A stretch of DNA of 64,000 bases from Lachnospiraceae bacterium (GTDB taxonomy: Bacteria > Bacillota > Clostridia > Lachnospirales > Lachnospiraceae), in the NCBI GenBank assembly GCA_022793375.1, contig JAAWCS010000021.1, forward strand, positions 1 to 64,000, written 5' to 3'. Under the pieces are notes generated by a model. That model searched no databases, was not told where the DNA came from, and saw only the letters and a program-made list of their open reading frames with translations. Every line of letters begins with the position of its first letter. Within the stretch, counting starts at the first letter, position 1. Shown here piece after piece: positions 43,185 through 51,504 of the stretch. Position numbers and translations under genes: made by a program.

Positions 43185-44865
43185 TCTTATCACCTTCCTC
43201 GCTATTCAGCCAGCCCTGTACCAGCTTGGCTACGATCTGCGGATTCTGATCCACAATCTCGCCGATGTTCTGCTTCAATTTAATATTACGCTGCATCTTG
43301 AGCTTTAGGATCTCTTCGTTCTGAGACATCTCTTCGTCTTCGGCCAGCACCATCTGGCTTGCGCCGCCCGGGAATTCTTCTCCCGACCAGTTCTCCTGCG
43401 ATGCTCCCAGCTCGCCCGGCGAAATCGCCGCCGCAATCTGCTCTTCTTCCTCCTGTCTGCGTTTCTTCTTGCGTCTGCCGCGCAGAATCAGAAGAATAAT
43501 CAGTAAGAAAATCAATACGCCCAATGCCGCCAGTGCAATCAGCAGCAGCAGCGGAAGTCCTTCTTCCTCTTCCGGTTCCGGCTGTATTACGTCGACAACA
43601 TCTCCGGCTGCTTCTTTGGAGGCAAGAGACAGAGTCCGCACAATCGCGATGCTTGCGTCTTCGTCATCCTCCGCAATACCGGCTGCTTTTGCCACCAGGT
43701 TGCGCAAATCCGCCTCCGGTACCGTCATATCGTCGGTATCAATCACGATGCTGATCATCGTACTTTCCAATACGCCCGGATCAATTTGACGCTGCTCCTT
43801 TACAGTGTTAAACAGCCATTCCCGCGTCCAGCTGTAAGCGCCGTACAGATCCGTTTCCTCATCGTCGCCGGTCTCTGTCGGATAGCGCGGTACATCCGCG
43901 TTGGCATCCGATCCGGCTACGCCGCCGTCGTCCGTGCCGGGGGTGGATTCCCCTTCGCCGGCCCGGTCCTCTTTAAACAGGAGTCCCGTTTTATCCTGCT
44001 CATTGATCTTTTCCGGCGTTGAGTAGGTTGTGCTCTCCTGTATCAGGCTTTCCATATTCAGGCGGCCTTTTACCGCCACTTCCACTCTTCCCTCGCCGTA
44101 GATCTTTTCCAGGACACGACGCACATTGGAGGCAATATTGCTCTCCACCAAACTCGTAAGCTCTGTCAGGTCAGAAGCCGACGAAACTTCGGAATCGCCG
44201 CTGCTTCCGCCCACCTCACGCATCGTACCGGTATCAAAAACAGAAATTCCGGTAAACTCCATGCCACGCACGGCCGTACTGATCAGGCGCCGAATCGCAT
44301 CCGCCCCCTCTTCGGAAAGCGTCCGTCCGTTTTCCATGGTAACCGACACTGAAGCCGATGCCTGCATCTGCGAAGCGTCACTCAGAGCATATTTCGACTG
44401 CGTCGCCTCATTGATCGTCACCGTCGCTTCCTTTACGCCGTCAAACAGGCGAATCTGCGCTCCCAGACGATTCTGGAGTTCATACAGCGTATAACGTTCT
44501 TTATCCGACTCTGTCGACATCAGGCCCGTATTATCCAAATAAATGTCATAGGAAAAACCGCTCTTCGGGTATCCCTCGCTTACCAGCTGTGCTCTGGTCT
44601 GGTCTACCGTAGCCGCGGGTACGGAAATGCTGCCGTTCGTATCATTATATTGATAATCAATATCCGACTCCTGCAGGTAGCTTACAACCTGCTGGGCCTC
44701 CTCCTGGTTTAAACCCGTAAACAGCGTGCTGTAACCCCGATCTTTGCTCAAAAACAGGAACAGCGTAATCCCCGCAGCGATCACAATGGTCCCTACCGCG
44801 ATGATGATCAGCTGCTTTCTCGTTTTCGGTGCCAGCTTCTGCCATCGTTCTTTTAGACTCTGCAC
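43144..44865 (-). CDS. fliF: Flagellar MS-ring protein FliF
   Basis: A 573-residue ring protein. An N-terminal membrane segment (about 20-40) precedes the YscJ/FliF ring domain (about 45-215, SDIDYQYNDTNGSISVPAAT). The C-terminal membrane segment is about 445-470. The cytoplasmic C-terminal tail binds FliG, whose gene overlaps fliF by 41 bases. FliF seeds basal-body assembly. Confidence 0.95.
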   Translation of the reverse strand: MQSLKERWQKLAPKTRKQLIIIAVGTIVIAAGITLFLFLSKDRGYSTLFTGLNQEEAQQVVSYLQESDIDYQYNDTNGSISVPAATVDQTRAQLVSEGYPKSGFSYDIYLDNTGLMSTESDKERYTLYELQNRLGAQIRLFDGVKEATVTINEATQSKYALSDASQMQASASVSVTMENGRTLSEEGADAIRRLISTAVRGMEFTGISVFDTGTMREVGGSSGDSEVSSASDLTELTSLVESNIASNVRRVLEKIYGEGRVEVAVKGRLNMESLIQESTTYSTPEKINEQDKTGLLFKEDRAGEGESTPGTDDGGVAGSDANADVPRYPTETGDDEETDLYGAYSWTREWLFNTVKEQRQIDPGVLESTMISIVIDTDDMTVPEADLRNLVAKAAGIAEDDEDASIAIVRTLSLASKEAAGDVVDVIQPEPEEEEGLPLLLLIALAALGVLIFLLIILLILRGRRKKKRRQEEEEQIAAAISPGELGASQENWSGEEFPGGASQMVLAEDEEMSQNEEILKLKMQRNIKLKQNIGEIVDQNPQIVAKLVQGWLNSEEGDKNGGGRSSDKQKHR

Positions 44866-44895
44866 GATTTATCTCCAGCTCTCTTTCATTCTGAC

Positions 44896-45204
44896 TTACA
44901 AATTGATCTTCATCAGTTCGTTATAAGACTCTAAGGCCTTATTCCGCAGGGATATAAGAATATCCACACTAAGAGCCGCCTTGGCTTCTGCAATCGGCAG
45001 GCTGTGGACGTCATCAAGCTGGCCGGTAGACAGCAGATACTGCTTGTTCTCCACATCCGCCTGCGCGCTATAGACCTGACTGACCACATTCTGAAAAATA
45101 TTGCCAAACAGGGACGCTTCACTGTTTCCCTGTTCCTGCGTACCATTACCGACTTTCTCCCACGGCGTCATGGGAGTAATAAATTGAACCGCTTCGAATT
45201 CCAT
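44896..45204 (-). CDS. fliE: Flagellar hook-basal body protein FliE
   Basis: A 102-residue protein with the FliE C-terminal helices, PIAEAKAALSVDILISLRNK and ALESYNELMKINL. FliE joins the MS ring to the rod. It lies directly after flgB: flgC, normally between them, is missing here and found downstream of cheY. Confidence 0.92.
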   Translation of the reverse strand: MEFEAVQFITPMTPWEKVGNGTQEQGNSEASLFGNIFQNVVSQVYSAQADVENKQYLLSTGQLDDVHSLPIAEAKAALSVDILISLRNKALESYNELMKINL

Positions 45205-45266
45205 ATGTACCTCCGCACCTCTTTCTTTTAATTGTTTTGCACACGAAAAACAGAAGCATCTAAGCT

Positions 45267-45656
45267 TTAGAACTGCCGGGCCGCACTCTGCAAACGTTTC
45301 AAATCGTTGTTAATGGAGTTCAGCAAATACTGATACTCGTAAGCCGACCGCACTAAATCCACCTGCTCCTGGTCCATATCGACATTATTTCCATCCAAAC
45401 GCGTGGATTCGTCACGCGTAATATGTAATCTTGCTCGTATTCCGCCGATCGCTTCGCTGACCGCTTCTTTCGGACGATCTGCCCCGCTGGCCGCCTGAAG
45501 CCTTTCACGCAGCTCTTCTTCAAATGTAATGTATCTGGACTTATAGCCTGGAGTGTCCACATTGGTGATATTATTTAAGGTAATATTCTGCCTACCCCAG
45601 AGAAAATCCAACATTTTCTCTGTCAGCTCAATGCCGTTTCCATATAAACCAGCCAT
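45267..45656 (-). CDS. flgB: Flagellar basal-body rod protein FlgB
   Basis: A 129-residue proximal rod protein with the motif FLWGRQNITLNNITNVDTPG and YKSRYITFEEEL, and a C-terminal EQVDLVRSAYEYQYLLN. It is the first gene of the 32-gene fla/che operon. A GGGAG ribosome site and a sigma-A promoter lie upstream. Confidence 0.95.
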   Translation of the reverse strand: MAGLYGNGIELTEKMLDFLWGRQNITLNNITNVDTPGYKSRYITFEEELRERLQAASGADRPKEAVSEAIGGIRARLHITRDESTRLDGNNVDMDQEQVDLVRSAYEYQYLLNSINNDLKRLQSAARQF

Positions 45657-45713
45657 AAAATCACTCCCTTTCTCTCTGTTTCTGCCCGCTCTTTTATTCA
45701 GCTGGACTTTACT

Positions 45714-45742
45714 AGTATAGCAGTTTGAAATTAAAAATGCAA
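45714..45742 (-). promoter_or_regulatory. Sigma-A promoter of the fla/che operon
   Basis: On the minus strand TTGCAT (45737-45742), 17 bases ending in TGC, then TATACT (45714-45719). The extended TG strengthens it. It lies 58 bases ahead of flgB and is the only promoter-like site in the gap. Confidence 0.75.
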
Positions 45743-45854
45743 TACCCTAAAAAGAAAATCCCAATTTTTCACATGGAATTTTGCGGATTTTTAACATACT
45801 TTTACGATTCTTTTCTGTTTCTTTCTTCACGGCACACACCTTGTTTCGACAATT

Positions 45855-45884
45855 AAAAAGGGCAGGATTCATAAAATCCCGCCC
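45855..45884 (-). terminator. Terminator after the unknown protein at 45903
   Basis: On the minus strand GGGCGGGATT, loop, AATCCTGCCC (one G-U pair), then TTTTTAATTG. It ends the chemoreceptor transcript before the flgB promoter. Confidence 0.9.
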
Positions 45885-45902
45885 CTCAAATTTTGCAAAA
45901 TA

Positions 45903-46532
45903 CTACTCTTCCACAGACGCTTTCTGGTACTCGTATCCGTCTAATCCGCCGTTCTCTTTCCAGTAATCAAAGCGCTTGTTGATCTCGTCATGCGTCTGAT
46001 CGCAGATGGAAGGAAGCGCGCCGCCCCACTGTCCCATAGCCTGCTCAAATCCCTTATCCACTGCGGCACGCAGCTCTTCAACCTTCGCCGGATCCCCGCC
46101 GGAAAGCGCTACGCACATATCTACAATCCGGGTGGCAACCGCATTTACGCCCCACTCGCCATCCTCGCCGATCGCCTGCTGTGCCGCCAGCTGCTGCTCG
46201 GGAGTAACAACCAGATCCGTAAAGAAATCTTTGGTCAGACCCTTTTTCTGGAGCTGCGCCTTCTTACCCTGGTTGGCCTGGCTGCTGACGATATCGTTAA
46301 TCATCTTGCTAAAGGACTGCTCCCTCTGTTCCTGATACGAACGGATCTGATCCGCGCTCAGCTTCTTGGTTTCAGGCGTATCGCTGCTCTTTACAAAAGT
46401 ATCCACATCGGGTTTTTTCACTTCCGCCGCCGAAGCGTCTGTTTTGACCGATGCATCTGCCTTTTTTACCGACGATAACGAAGCAAGCTCCGCCGCATTA
46501 TAGCTTTTTGTTGCAACTGATGAAACTACCAT
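45903..46532 (-). CDS. Protein of unknown function downstream of a chemoreceptor
   Basis: A 209-residue soluble protein. The N-terminal 60 residues are Ser/Ala/Lys-rich and probably disordered. The C-terminal half (about 115-205) has an ordered pattern, with MCVALSGGDPAKVEELRAAV and GFEQAMGQWGG, resembling the DUF5610-type domain as I recall it; this is uncertain. No signal peptide or membrane segment. It follows the chemoreceptor by 59 bases, so the two may be co-transcribed. GAAGGAGGAG precedes the ATG. The function is not known. Confidence 0.65.
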   Translation of the reverse strand: MVVSSVATKSYNAAELASLSSVKKADASVKTDASAAEVKKPDVDTFVKSSDTPETKKLSADQIRSYQEQREQSFSKMINDIVSSQANQGKKAQLQKKGLTKDFFTDLVVTPEQQLAAQQAIGEDGEWGVNAVATRIVDMCVALSGGDPAKVEELRAAVDKGFEQAMGQWGGALPSICDQTHDEINKRFDYWKENGGLDGYEYQKASVEE

Positions 46533-46591
46533 AATAACTCCTCCTTCTTTTTATATTTAATTCTCTTAGACGACTCTCTTCAAAGAGACGA

Positions 46592-48385
46592 TCAATATTT
46601 GTCACTGCCACCGTAGGATATCGGCTCACTGTAACTTAAGGTGCTGGAAGCGCTGTAGGAAGGGGCCGCTGTCTCGACATAGCCGCTGCCGGAAGAACTC
46701 GTGCTGCCTTTTAATTTGAACTTGGAAACCAGGCTCTTTAATACCTGCGCCTGTCCGGACAGCTCTTCGCTGGAAGCTGCCGTCTGCTCGGCCGTGGCAG
46801 AGTTTGTCTGTACGACGCTGGAAATCTGATCGATTCCCACCATAACCTGAGATACGGCTGCCGCCTGCTCCTGGGAAGCCTTGGCGATCTCTACCACGAT
46901 CGCCGCAGACTCTTCGGACATGCGGGTAATCTTTTCAAAGGAAGCCGCCGTCTCATCCGCAATCTCCGCACCGTCTTTTACCGCCTTGATCGTCGCGCCG
47001 ATCAGTGCCGCCGTATTCTTGGAGGCTTCGGCGGATTTGCTGGCTAAGTTGCGCACCTCGTCTGCCACAACCGCAAAGCCCTTGCCGGCCGTACCGGCTC
47101 TGGCCGCTTCTACGGCCGCGTTCAGCGCCAGAATGTTGGTCTGGAACGCGATATCTTCAATTGTTTTGATGATCTTGCTGATCTCGTTTGCCGAGGAGTC
47201 GATCTGCGTCATCGCCTCGGTCATGCTGCTCATCTGCTGTTTGCCATGCTCCAGCTCAACTGCCGTCGCACTGGCCTGCTCGCCCGCTTCTTTTGCACGT
47301 TGGGCGTTCTTATTAACATTCGCGGAGATCTCGTTGATGGTAGCCGCGATCTCCTGTACGGAGGATGCCTGCTCGGTCGCACCCTGGCTCTGTGCCTGCG
47401 CAGCGCTGGCCACCTGGTCGCTGCCGCTGGATACCTGATCGGAAGCCTCGTGAATTTGGGTCATCGTATCGTTTACAGAGTCCGAAATATGCTCTAACGC
47501 CGCTTTAATCTTGGCAAACTCGCCGGCATAATCGCAATTCAGATGAATCGTCAGCTCGCCGTCCGCCAGATCGCCGATTACCTTTGTGATCTCGTCGATA
47601 TAAGCCGTATAATCTTTCAAACGCAGAACCGTCTTATTTACATTGCGTGCCAAAGCGCCCAGCTCGTCTTTGGAATCGTAGCGGATCTCCAAATCCAGAT
47701 CGCCGGCTGCGATCTTGCCGGATACTTCGTCCAGCTCATGAACCGGCGCGGTAATCAGCCGTGTCACCACCAAAGAACCGATAATCAGAGCAATAATACT
47801 AACCCCGATCACGACAAGCATCAGCGTGTTGACTGTCTTTGTCAGGCGGGTGGTCTCCTCTGCCAGCGTATCCGACTGCGTCTTACTGTGTTCCACCATG
47901 TCGCTGATCACGCCTGCAACCGCCTCATACTCCGCTACGCACTCCGTCGAGATAGCCATCGCCTGTTCCTTGTCTCCGGCGCGGCTGGCCAGCAGCGCTT
48001 GTGCAAAGGAATTCAGGTATGTCTCCCAATACTGCTTCAGCTGCTGGACATTGCGCTCGCTCTCCGCGCTCTGCGCAATCTCCGCATAGTTTTCAATCAG
48101 GTCATTGATCGTACTGGTATGCGATTCCAGGGTCGCCTCAAGCGACTCCATGGTAGCCATATCGTCCGAAATGATATGATTCAATCCCAAACGCCGGAAA
48201 TCCACCATCTGTGTGCTCAGATCCTCGGCCGCGAGAATCATCGGGATGCTGTGTCCGCTGATTTTGGAATTTTTCTCGTCCAGTATGCTCATGCACACCA
48301 CGGATACAACGCCTGTGAGCAGAAGGCATATAATCGCAATCGCCAGCACAAGTGTCAGCTTGGTGCGGATTTTCAAATTTTTCAT
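46592..48385 (-). CDS. Methyl-accepting chemotaxis protein
   Basis: A 597-residue chemoreceptor. Membrane segments at about 10-32 and 190-210 flank a four-helix-bundle sensor (about 35-185). A HAMP domain (about 211-265) and a second HAMP-like helical pair (about 270-320) lead to the signalling domain (about 330-575). The hairpin tip [20 protein letters not shown], then [12 protein letters not shown], is intact. The signal sensed is unknown. No C-terminal CheR-binding pentapeptide is seen; the tail is Ser/Tyr-rich. Confidence 0.95.
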   Translation of the reverse strand: MKNLKIRTKLTLVLAIAIICLLLTGVVSVVCMSILDEKNSKISGHSIPMILAAEDLSTQMVDFRRLGLNHIISDDMATMESLEATLESHTSTINDLIENYAEIAQSAESERNVQQLKQYWETYLNSFAQALLASRAGDKEQAMAISTECVAEYEAVAGVISDMVEHSKTQSDTLAEETTRLTKTVNTLMLVVIGVSIIALIIGSLVVTRLITAPVHELDEVSGKIAAGDLDLEIRYDSKDELGALARNVNKTVLRLKDYTAYIDEITKVIGDLADGELTIHLNCDYAGEFAKIKAALEHISDSVNDTMTQIHEASDQVSSGSDQVASAAQAQSQGATEQASSVQEIAATINEISANVNKNAQRAKEAGEQASATAVELEHGKQQMSSMTEAMTQIDSSANEISKIIKTIEDIAFQTNILALNAAVEAARAGTAGKGFAVVADEVRNLASKSAEASKNTAALIGATIKAVKDGAEIADETAASFEKITRMSEESAAIVVEIAKASQEQAAAVSQVMVGIDQISSVVQTNSATAEQTAASSEELSGQAQVLKSLVSKFKLKGSTSSSGSGYVETAAPSYSASSTLSYSEPISYGGSDKY

Positions 48386-48471
48386 AGCTGTTATTATCCT
48401 CCATCGTCTGTATTTTTTATAAGTCGGTTCTTTTCAGGACGCGCGGCCTTACGGATCACGGCCATGTTTTC

Positions 48472-48512
48472 CTGACACCGCGGGGCTGTCCCCCATTTTC
48501 ATAGTGACACAC
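48472..48512. repeat. REP-like palindromic element
   Basis: CTGACACCGCGGGGCTGTCC, then CCCATTTTCATAGTGACAC: paired GTGACAC-type ends around a GGGGxxxxCCCC-type core, between the YjfB-type gene and the chemoreceptor. Similar motifs, recalled from other Clostridia, accompany RAYT transposases. No transposase is present in the window. Confidence 0.4.
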
Positions 48513-48519
48513 CGCCCGT

Positions 48520-48714
48520 CTATGCGTAAGTATCCAGGATCTGCCCGTCCGCCGACGGTACCATTGCCGTTGCCACATCCATCATTTCTTCCAGCGCTTC
48601 GCCGGCCACCTCAGCCACATCCAAGCCTTTCTTCATTACCGCAAGGCTTATGTCCATATAGAGACGCGTACTACTCAGCGCTGTGCTGGCTGCTGCAATC
48701 CCTGTCGTATTCAT
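48520..48714 (-). CDS. YjfB-family putative motility protein
   Basis: A 64-residue protein of the YjfB_motility family (start MNTTGIAAASTALSSTRLYM, then DISLAVMKKGLDV). In Bacillus, YjfB expression depends on sigma-D and its role is unclear. AAGGAGGGTG precedes the ATG. A sigma-28-like promoter lies 43-69 bases upstream. Confidence 0.85.
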   Translation of the reverse strand: MNTTGIAAASTALSSTRLYMDISLAVMKKGLDVAEVAGEALEEMMDVATAMVPSADGQILDTYA

Positions 48715-48756
48715 CCCGACACCCTCCTTATGTTCACAAATATACTCTTGATTTAA

Positions 48757-48783
48757 TTATCGTCATAAAACCGTAATAGATAA
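48757..48783 (-). promoter_or_regulatory. Sigma-28-like promoter of the YjfB-family gene
   Basis: On the minus strand TTAT (48780-48783), 15 bases, then GACGATAA (48757-48764), one base from GCCGATAA. Position and layout match the flgM and fliD promoters, though the -35 extension (CTA) differs. Confidence 0.55.
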
Positions 48784-48807
48784 GCCGCAATTCAAAATCT
48801 TATCGTA

Positions 48808-51306
48808 TCATCTCTGTTCATAAATCCGCACGCTGTCACCGGTTTTTAATTCCTGCTGAAAGCTGCCGCTTACGCCGTTTACCTCCAGCACGACCGGAGC
48901 CGCCACCTTTTCCAAATCCAGTCCGGAATATTCCAGCATGTCCATCAGGAAATAAGGCTGCCCGTCCGCTTTGGGCGGCAGGACCAGCGTTCTTTCGTTC
49001 AGATACAGCATCAGCTTGCCCTGTTTTTTCGTCTCCGGCTGCCCGAAAGGACGAACCGCCCTCAAGCCGGCCAAAGCCGTATGAGACGGCGCCGTATAGG
49101 ACGAAGACGGCTGGGATTGAACGGCCGGCGTCGGGCTCGGCGATTGCGGCCGGCTCTGAGGGGGCTGCGCAGGACTCGACAATTCCGGCCCGCGCGGAAC
49201 AGCCGCCGCATTTGACGGCTCCGGCCGGCTCTGCGCGTTCTGCGCAGGACTCGGCTGTTCCGGATCACGCCGAACAACTGCCGCAGCACTTCTCTGTTCC
49301 GGCTGGCTCGGGATACTCTGCGCAGGACTCGCTAATTCCGGCTCATGCCGAACCGCTGCCGCAGAATTTAACGGCTCCGGCCGGCTCTGAGCAATCTGCA
49401 CAGGACTCGGCGATTCCGGCTCATGCCGAACAGCCGCCGCTGCATTTGACGGCTCCGGCCGCCCTTCTTTTGCCGCCCCGGCCTTTACGCCGGCCGGCCG
49501 GCCTCTCTTTCTTTCCCCGGCCGGCTGGGCAGACGCTTTTGTGCGGCCGGTCCCCGTCCTGGATGAGGACGGTGCGGTGCGTTTTCTCGACGCGGCCGCC
49601 TTTTCCGGCTTGATCCGAGCGGGTTTTTGCTCCCGCTTGGCGGATACCCGGGCTTTTCTGCCCTGGGCGGCCGCCTGCTCTTCCTCCGAGAGCTCCTCCC
49701 ACACGTACATTCCCTCTACCAGGATCACGTCCCCGTTCTTTAACGGCATGTCCGCGCGCGCTTTCTTTCCGTTTACCGTGACGACCGAATCCTCCGTCAA
49801 ATCCACCAGTTCCGAGAGCATTGCCTCGGCGTCCGTCCCGTGCTGCACCGGCGTAAAGGTCAGCTGATCGCCGGCCCGCACCATATCCGACAGCTGCGCG
49901 TCCTCTCCGTTCAGCCGCAGGATGCAGGGTTCGGCTTTCTCCCCGTAAAAGACCTGTCTCTGGCCGTTTAACCGCACCACCAGGTTCTGGCCGGATTTGC
50001 CCATCATATCCTGATAGCTGTAGCCGTTCATCATCAGGATGTTCATCACCGTAAAGGTCCCGCTGCGGAACAGCTTGGCCGGTTCCCCGTTCAAAAAGAT
50101 GCGGAAGCTGTCGTTAATCATGTTCAGCCCGGCCGAAATCACGATCCCCAGAGGAGTCGCGTATTCCGGGTTTTCCAGTTCATACTCGTCCGACCATGCA
50201 TTCGCGCCGAAATTGCGTCCGGCGATCGCCACCCGCTTGGCATCCATATGCAGGCGCTCGACAATCCCCTCCGGCAGGCCGGGAAACAGGCTGCCGCCGC
50301 CGGCCAGGAACACGGCCGAGGGCACGCCTCCGTTTGCTTCCAGAATCTTTTTGCAGATTTCCTCGCACAGGCTGTCCACGGCCGGTTTCATGCCTTTAGC
50401 CAGTTCCTCCCGTGTCAGCGTCTGCTCAAAGCCCATAATATCGATGTAACGGATCGGCTCTGTTCCTCCGACCGCAAATTTAATACGCTCCGCCGTCGCA
50501 AAATCCACCAGATAGGTTTTCATAATGCTCTCGGTCAGCTCGTCGCCGGCCTGCACCGCCATCGTATACCCCGTTATGTAACCGTCCCGGCAAACCGCGA
50601 TATCCGAAGTCCCGGCTCCGATATCCACCAAAGCCAGGTTCAAAAGCCGTATTCCCGGCGGGATCGCCGCGTTGATCGCCGCGATCGGCTCCAGCGTCAG
50701 GCTGGAGATCTCCAGATCGATCTTATGCATGGCCGCGTACAAGCTCTCCACGACCTCCGACGGCAAAAACGTCGCGATCACATCCGCTTTCAGCACCCGC
50801 CCGTTGTGATCCACCAGGCTTGACAAAATATAATCATCAAGATAATAGCGGCTCACGCTGTAACCGACCAGATAAAAACGCTGCTCGTTCTCCTCCGGTT
50901 CCCGGCTGAAAAAAGCCTTCTCTGCCTCGCTGATAGCCCCGGCTTCCAGGCGGCTTACCAGCTCCGCGTCGATGCGCCGCACCTGCGCAAGCGCCATCTC
51001 AAAGCTCACGCTCTCCGTGCGCAGCGAGCGGCCGGCTGCCGCCACCGCCACCCGGCTCAGCTTGCAGCCCAGTTTCTTTTCCAGCCGTTCTTTGACCATC
51101 GCGGCCACCTTTGCCACCTGGTCGATATTTTCAATCTGGCCGTCAATCATCGCACGCTTGGTATGCTCGATCTGCTCAATCGCGACAATCTGCATCCTGT
51201 CTCCGTCCGGGACGCCCACCATACCGATGATGCTGCGTGTGCCGATATCCAGCGCAAACACCGCCTGGCGCGGCAGCTCGTCCCGATAATTGCCCTGACT
51301 CTCCAT
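48808..51306 (-). CDS. Large FtsA-like actin-fold ATPase with basic AT-hook linker
   Basis: An 832-residue protein. The actin-type ATPase (about 14-400) has ALDIGTRSI (18-26), LVDIGAGTSDIA (226-237) and AGGGSLFPGL, and has an FtsA-like SHS2 insert. Three repeats of a V-x-LNG...LxxGD pattern follow or end the protein, resembling beta-grasp units. The linker (about 550-770) is basic, holds an AT-hook-like ERKRGRPAGVK, and then four 25-30-residue repeats of SRPEPxNAAAxxRxxPE. It is much longer than the roughly 420-residue FtsA and has no clear FtsA membrane helix. It could be a division, DNA-linked or envelope protein; its role is not known. Confidence 0.75.
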   Translation of the reverse strand: MESQGNYRDELPRQAVFALDIGTRSIIGMVGVPDGDRMQIVAIEQIEHTKRAMIDGQIENIDQVAKVAAMVKERLEKKLGCKLSRVAVAAAGRSLRTESVSFEMALAQVRRIDAELVSRLEAGAISEAEKAFFSREPEENEQRFYLVGYSVSRYYLDDYILSSLVDHNGRVLKADVIATFLPSEVVESLYAAMHKIDLEISSLTLEPIAAINAAIPPGIRLLNLALVDIGAGTSDIAVCRDGYITGYTMAVQAGDELTESIMKTYLVDFATAERIKFAVGGTEPIRYIDIMGFEQTLTREELAKGMKPAVDSLCEEICKKILEANGGVPSAVFLAGGGSLFPGLPEGIVERLHMDAKRVAIAGRNFGANAWSDEYELENPEYATPLGIVISAGLNMINDSFRIFLNGEPAKLFRSGTFTVMNILMMNGYSYQDMMGKSGQNLVVRLNGQRQVFYGEKAEPCILRLNGEDAQLSDMVRAGDQLTFTPVQHGTDAEAMLSELVDLTEDSVVTVNGKKARADMPLKNGDVILVEGMYVWEELSEEEQAAAQGRKARVSAKREQKPARIKPEKAAASRKRTAPSSSRTGTGRTKASAQPAGERKRGRPAGVKAGAAKEGRPEPSNAAAAVRHEPESPSPVQIAQSRPEPLNSAAAVRHEPELASPAQSIPSQPEQRSAAAVVRRDPEQPSPAQNAQSRPEPSNAAAVPRGPELSSPAQPPQSRPQSPSPTPAVQSQPSSSYTAPSHTALAGLRAVRPFGQPETKKQGKLMLYLNERTLVLPPKADGQPYFLMDMLEYSGLDLEKVAAPVVLEVNGVSGSFQQELKTGDSVRIYEQR

Positions 51307-51341
51307 ATTCTATCCTCGTCGCTTTCCTGTATTCTGTTCTT

Positions 51342-51370
51342 ATTTTACCCACATTCCCGTTGTTCGTCAA
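51342..51370 (-). promoter_or_regulatory. Sigma-A promoter of the FtsA-like gene
   Basis: On the minus strand TTGACG (51365-51370), 17 bases, then TAAAAT (51342-51347). Transcription should start about 30 bases before the ATG at 51306. Confidence 0.75.
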
Positions 51371-51398
51371 TGCCGCAATTCGCATATCCGTTAAGTAT

Positions 51399-51427
51399 TT
51401 GCGTAAAAATGTCGATATTCTTATTAT
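51399..51427 (+). promoter_or_regulatory. Possible sigma-A promoter of the debranching-enzyme gene
   Basis: TTGCGT (51399-51404), 17 bases, then TATTAT (51422-51427), 78 bases upstream of the start. A GTCGATAT (51411-51418) with TAAG 15 bases before also makes a weak sigma-28-like alternative. Confidence 0.5.
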
Positions 51428-51504
51428 TATATAACGAAAGCTTCCGCACACAGCGGCACGTTTTCTTTCTAACACATGAACATCCTAAAAGGAGTAAATA
51501 TTTT

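Noticed and set aside
48808..48830. TTATGAA near the FtsA-like stop codon
   Set aside because: It is part of the coding end, and the spacing to the nearest CGATAA box is wrong.
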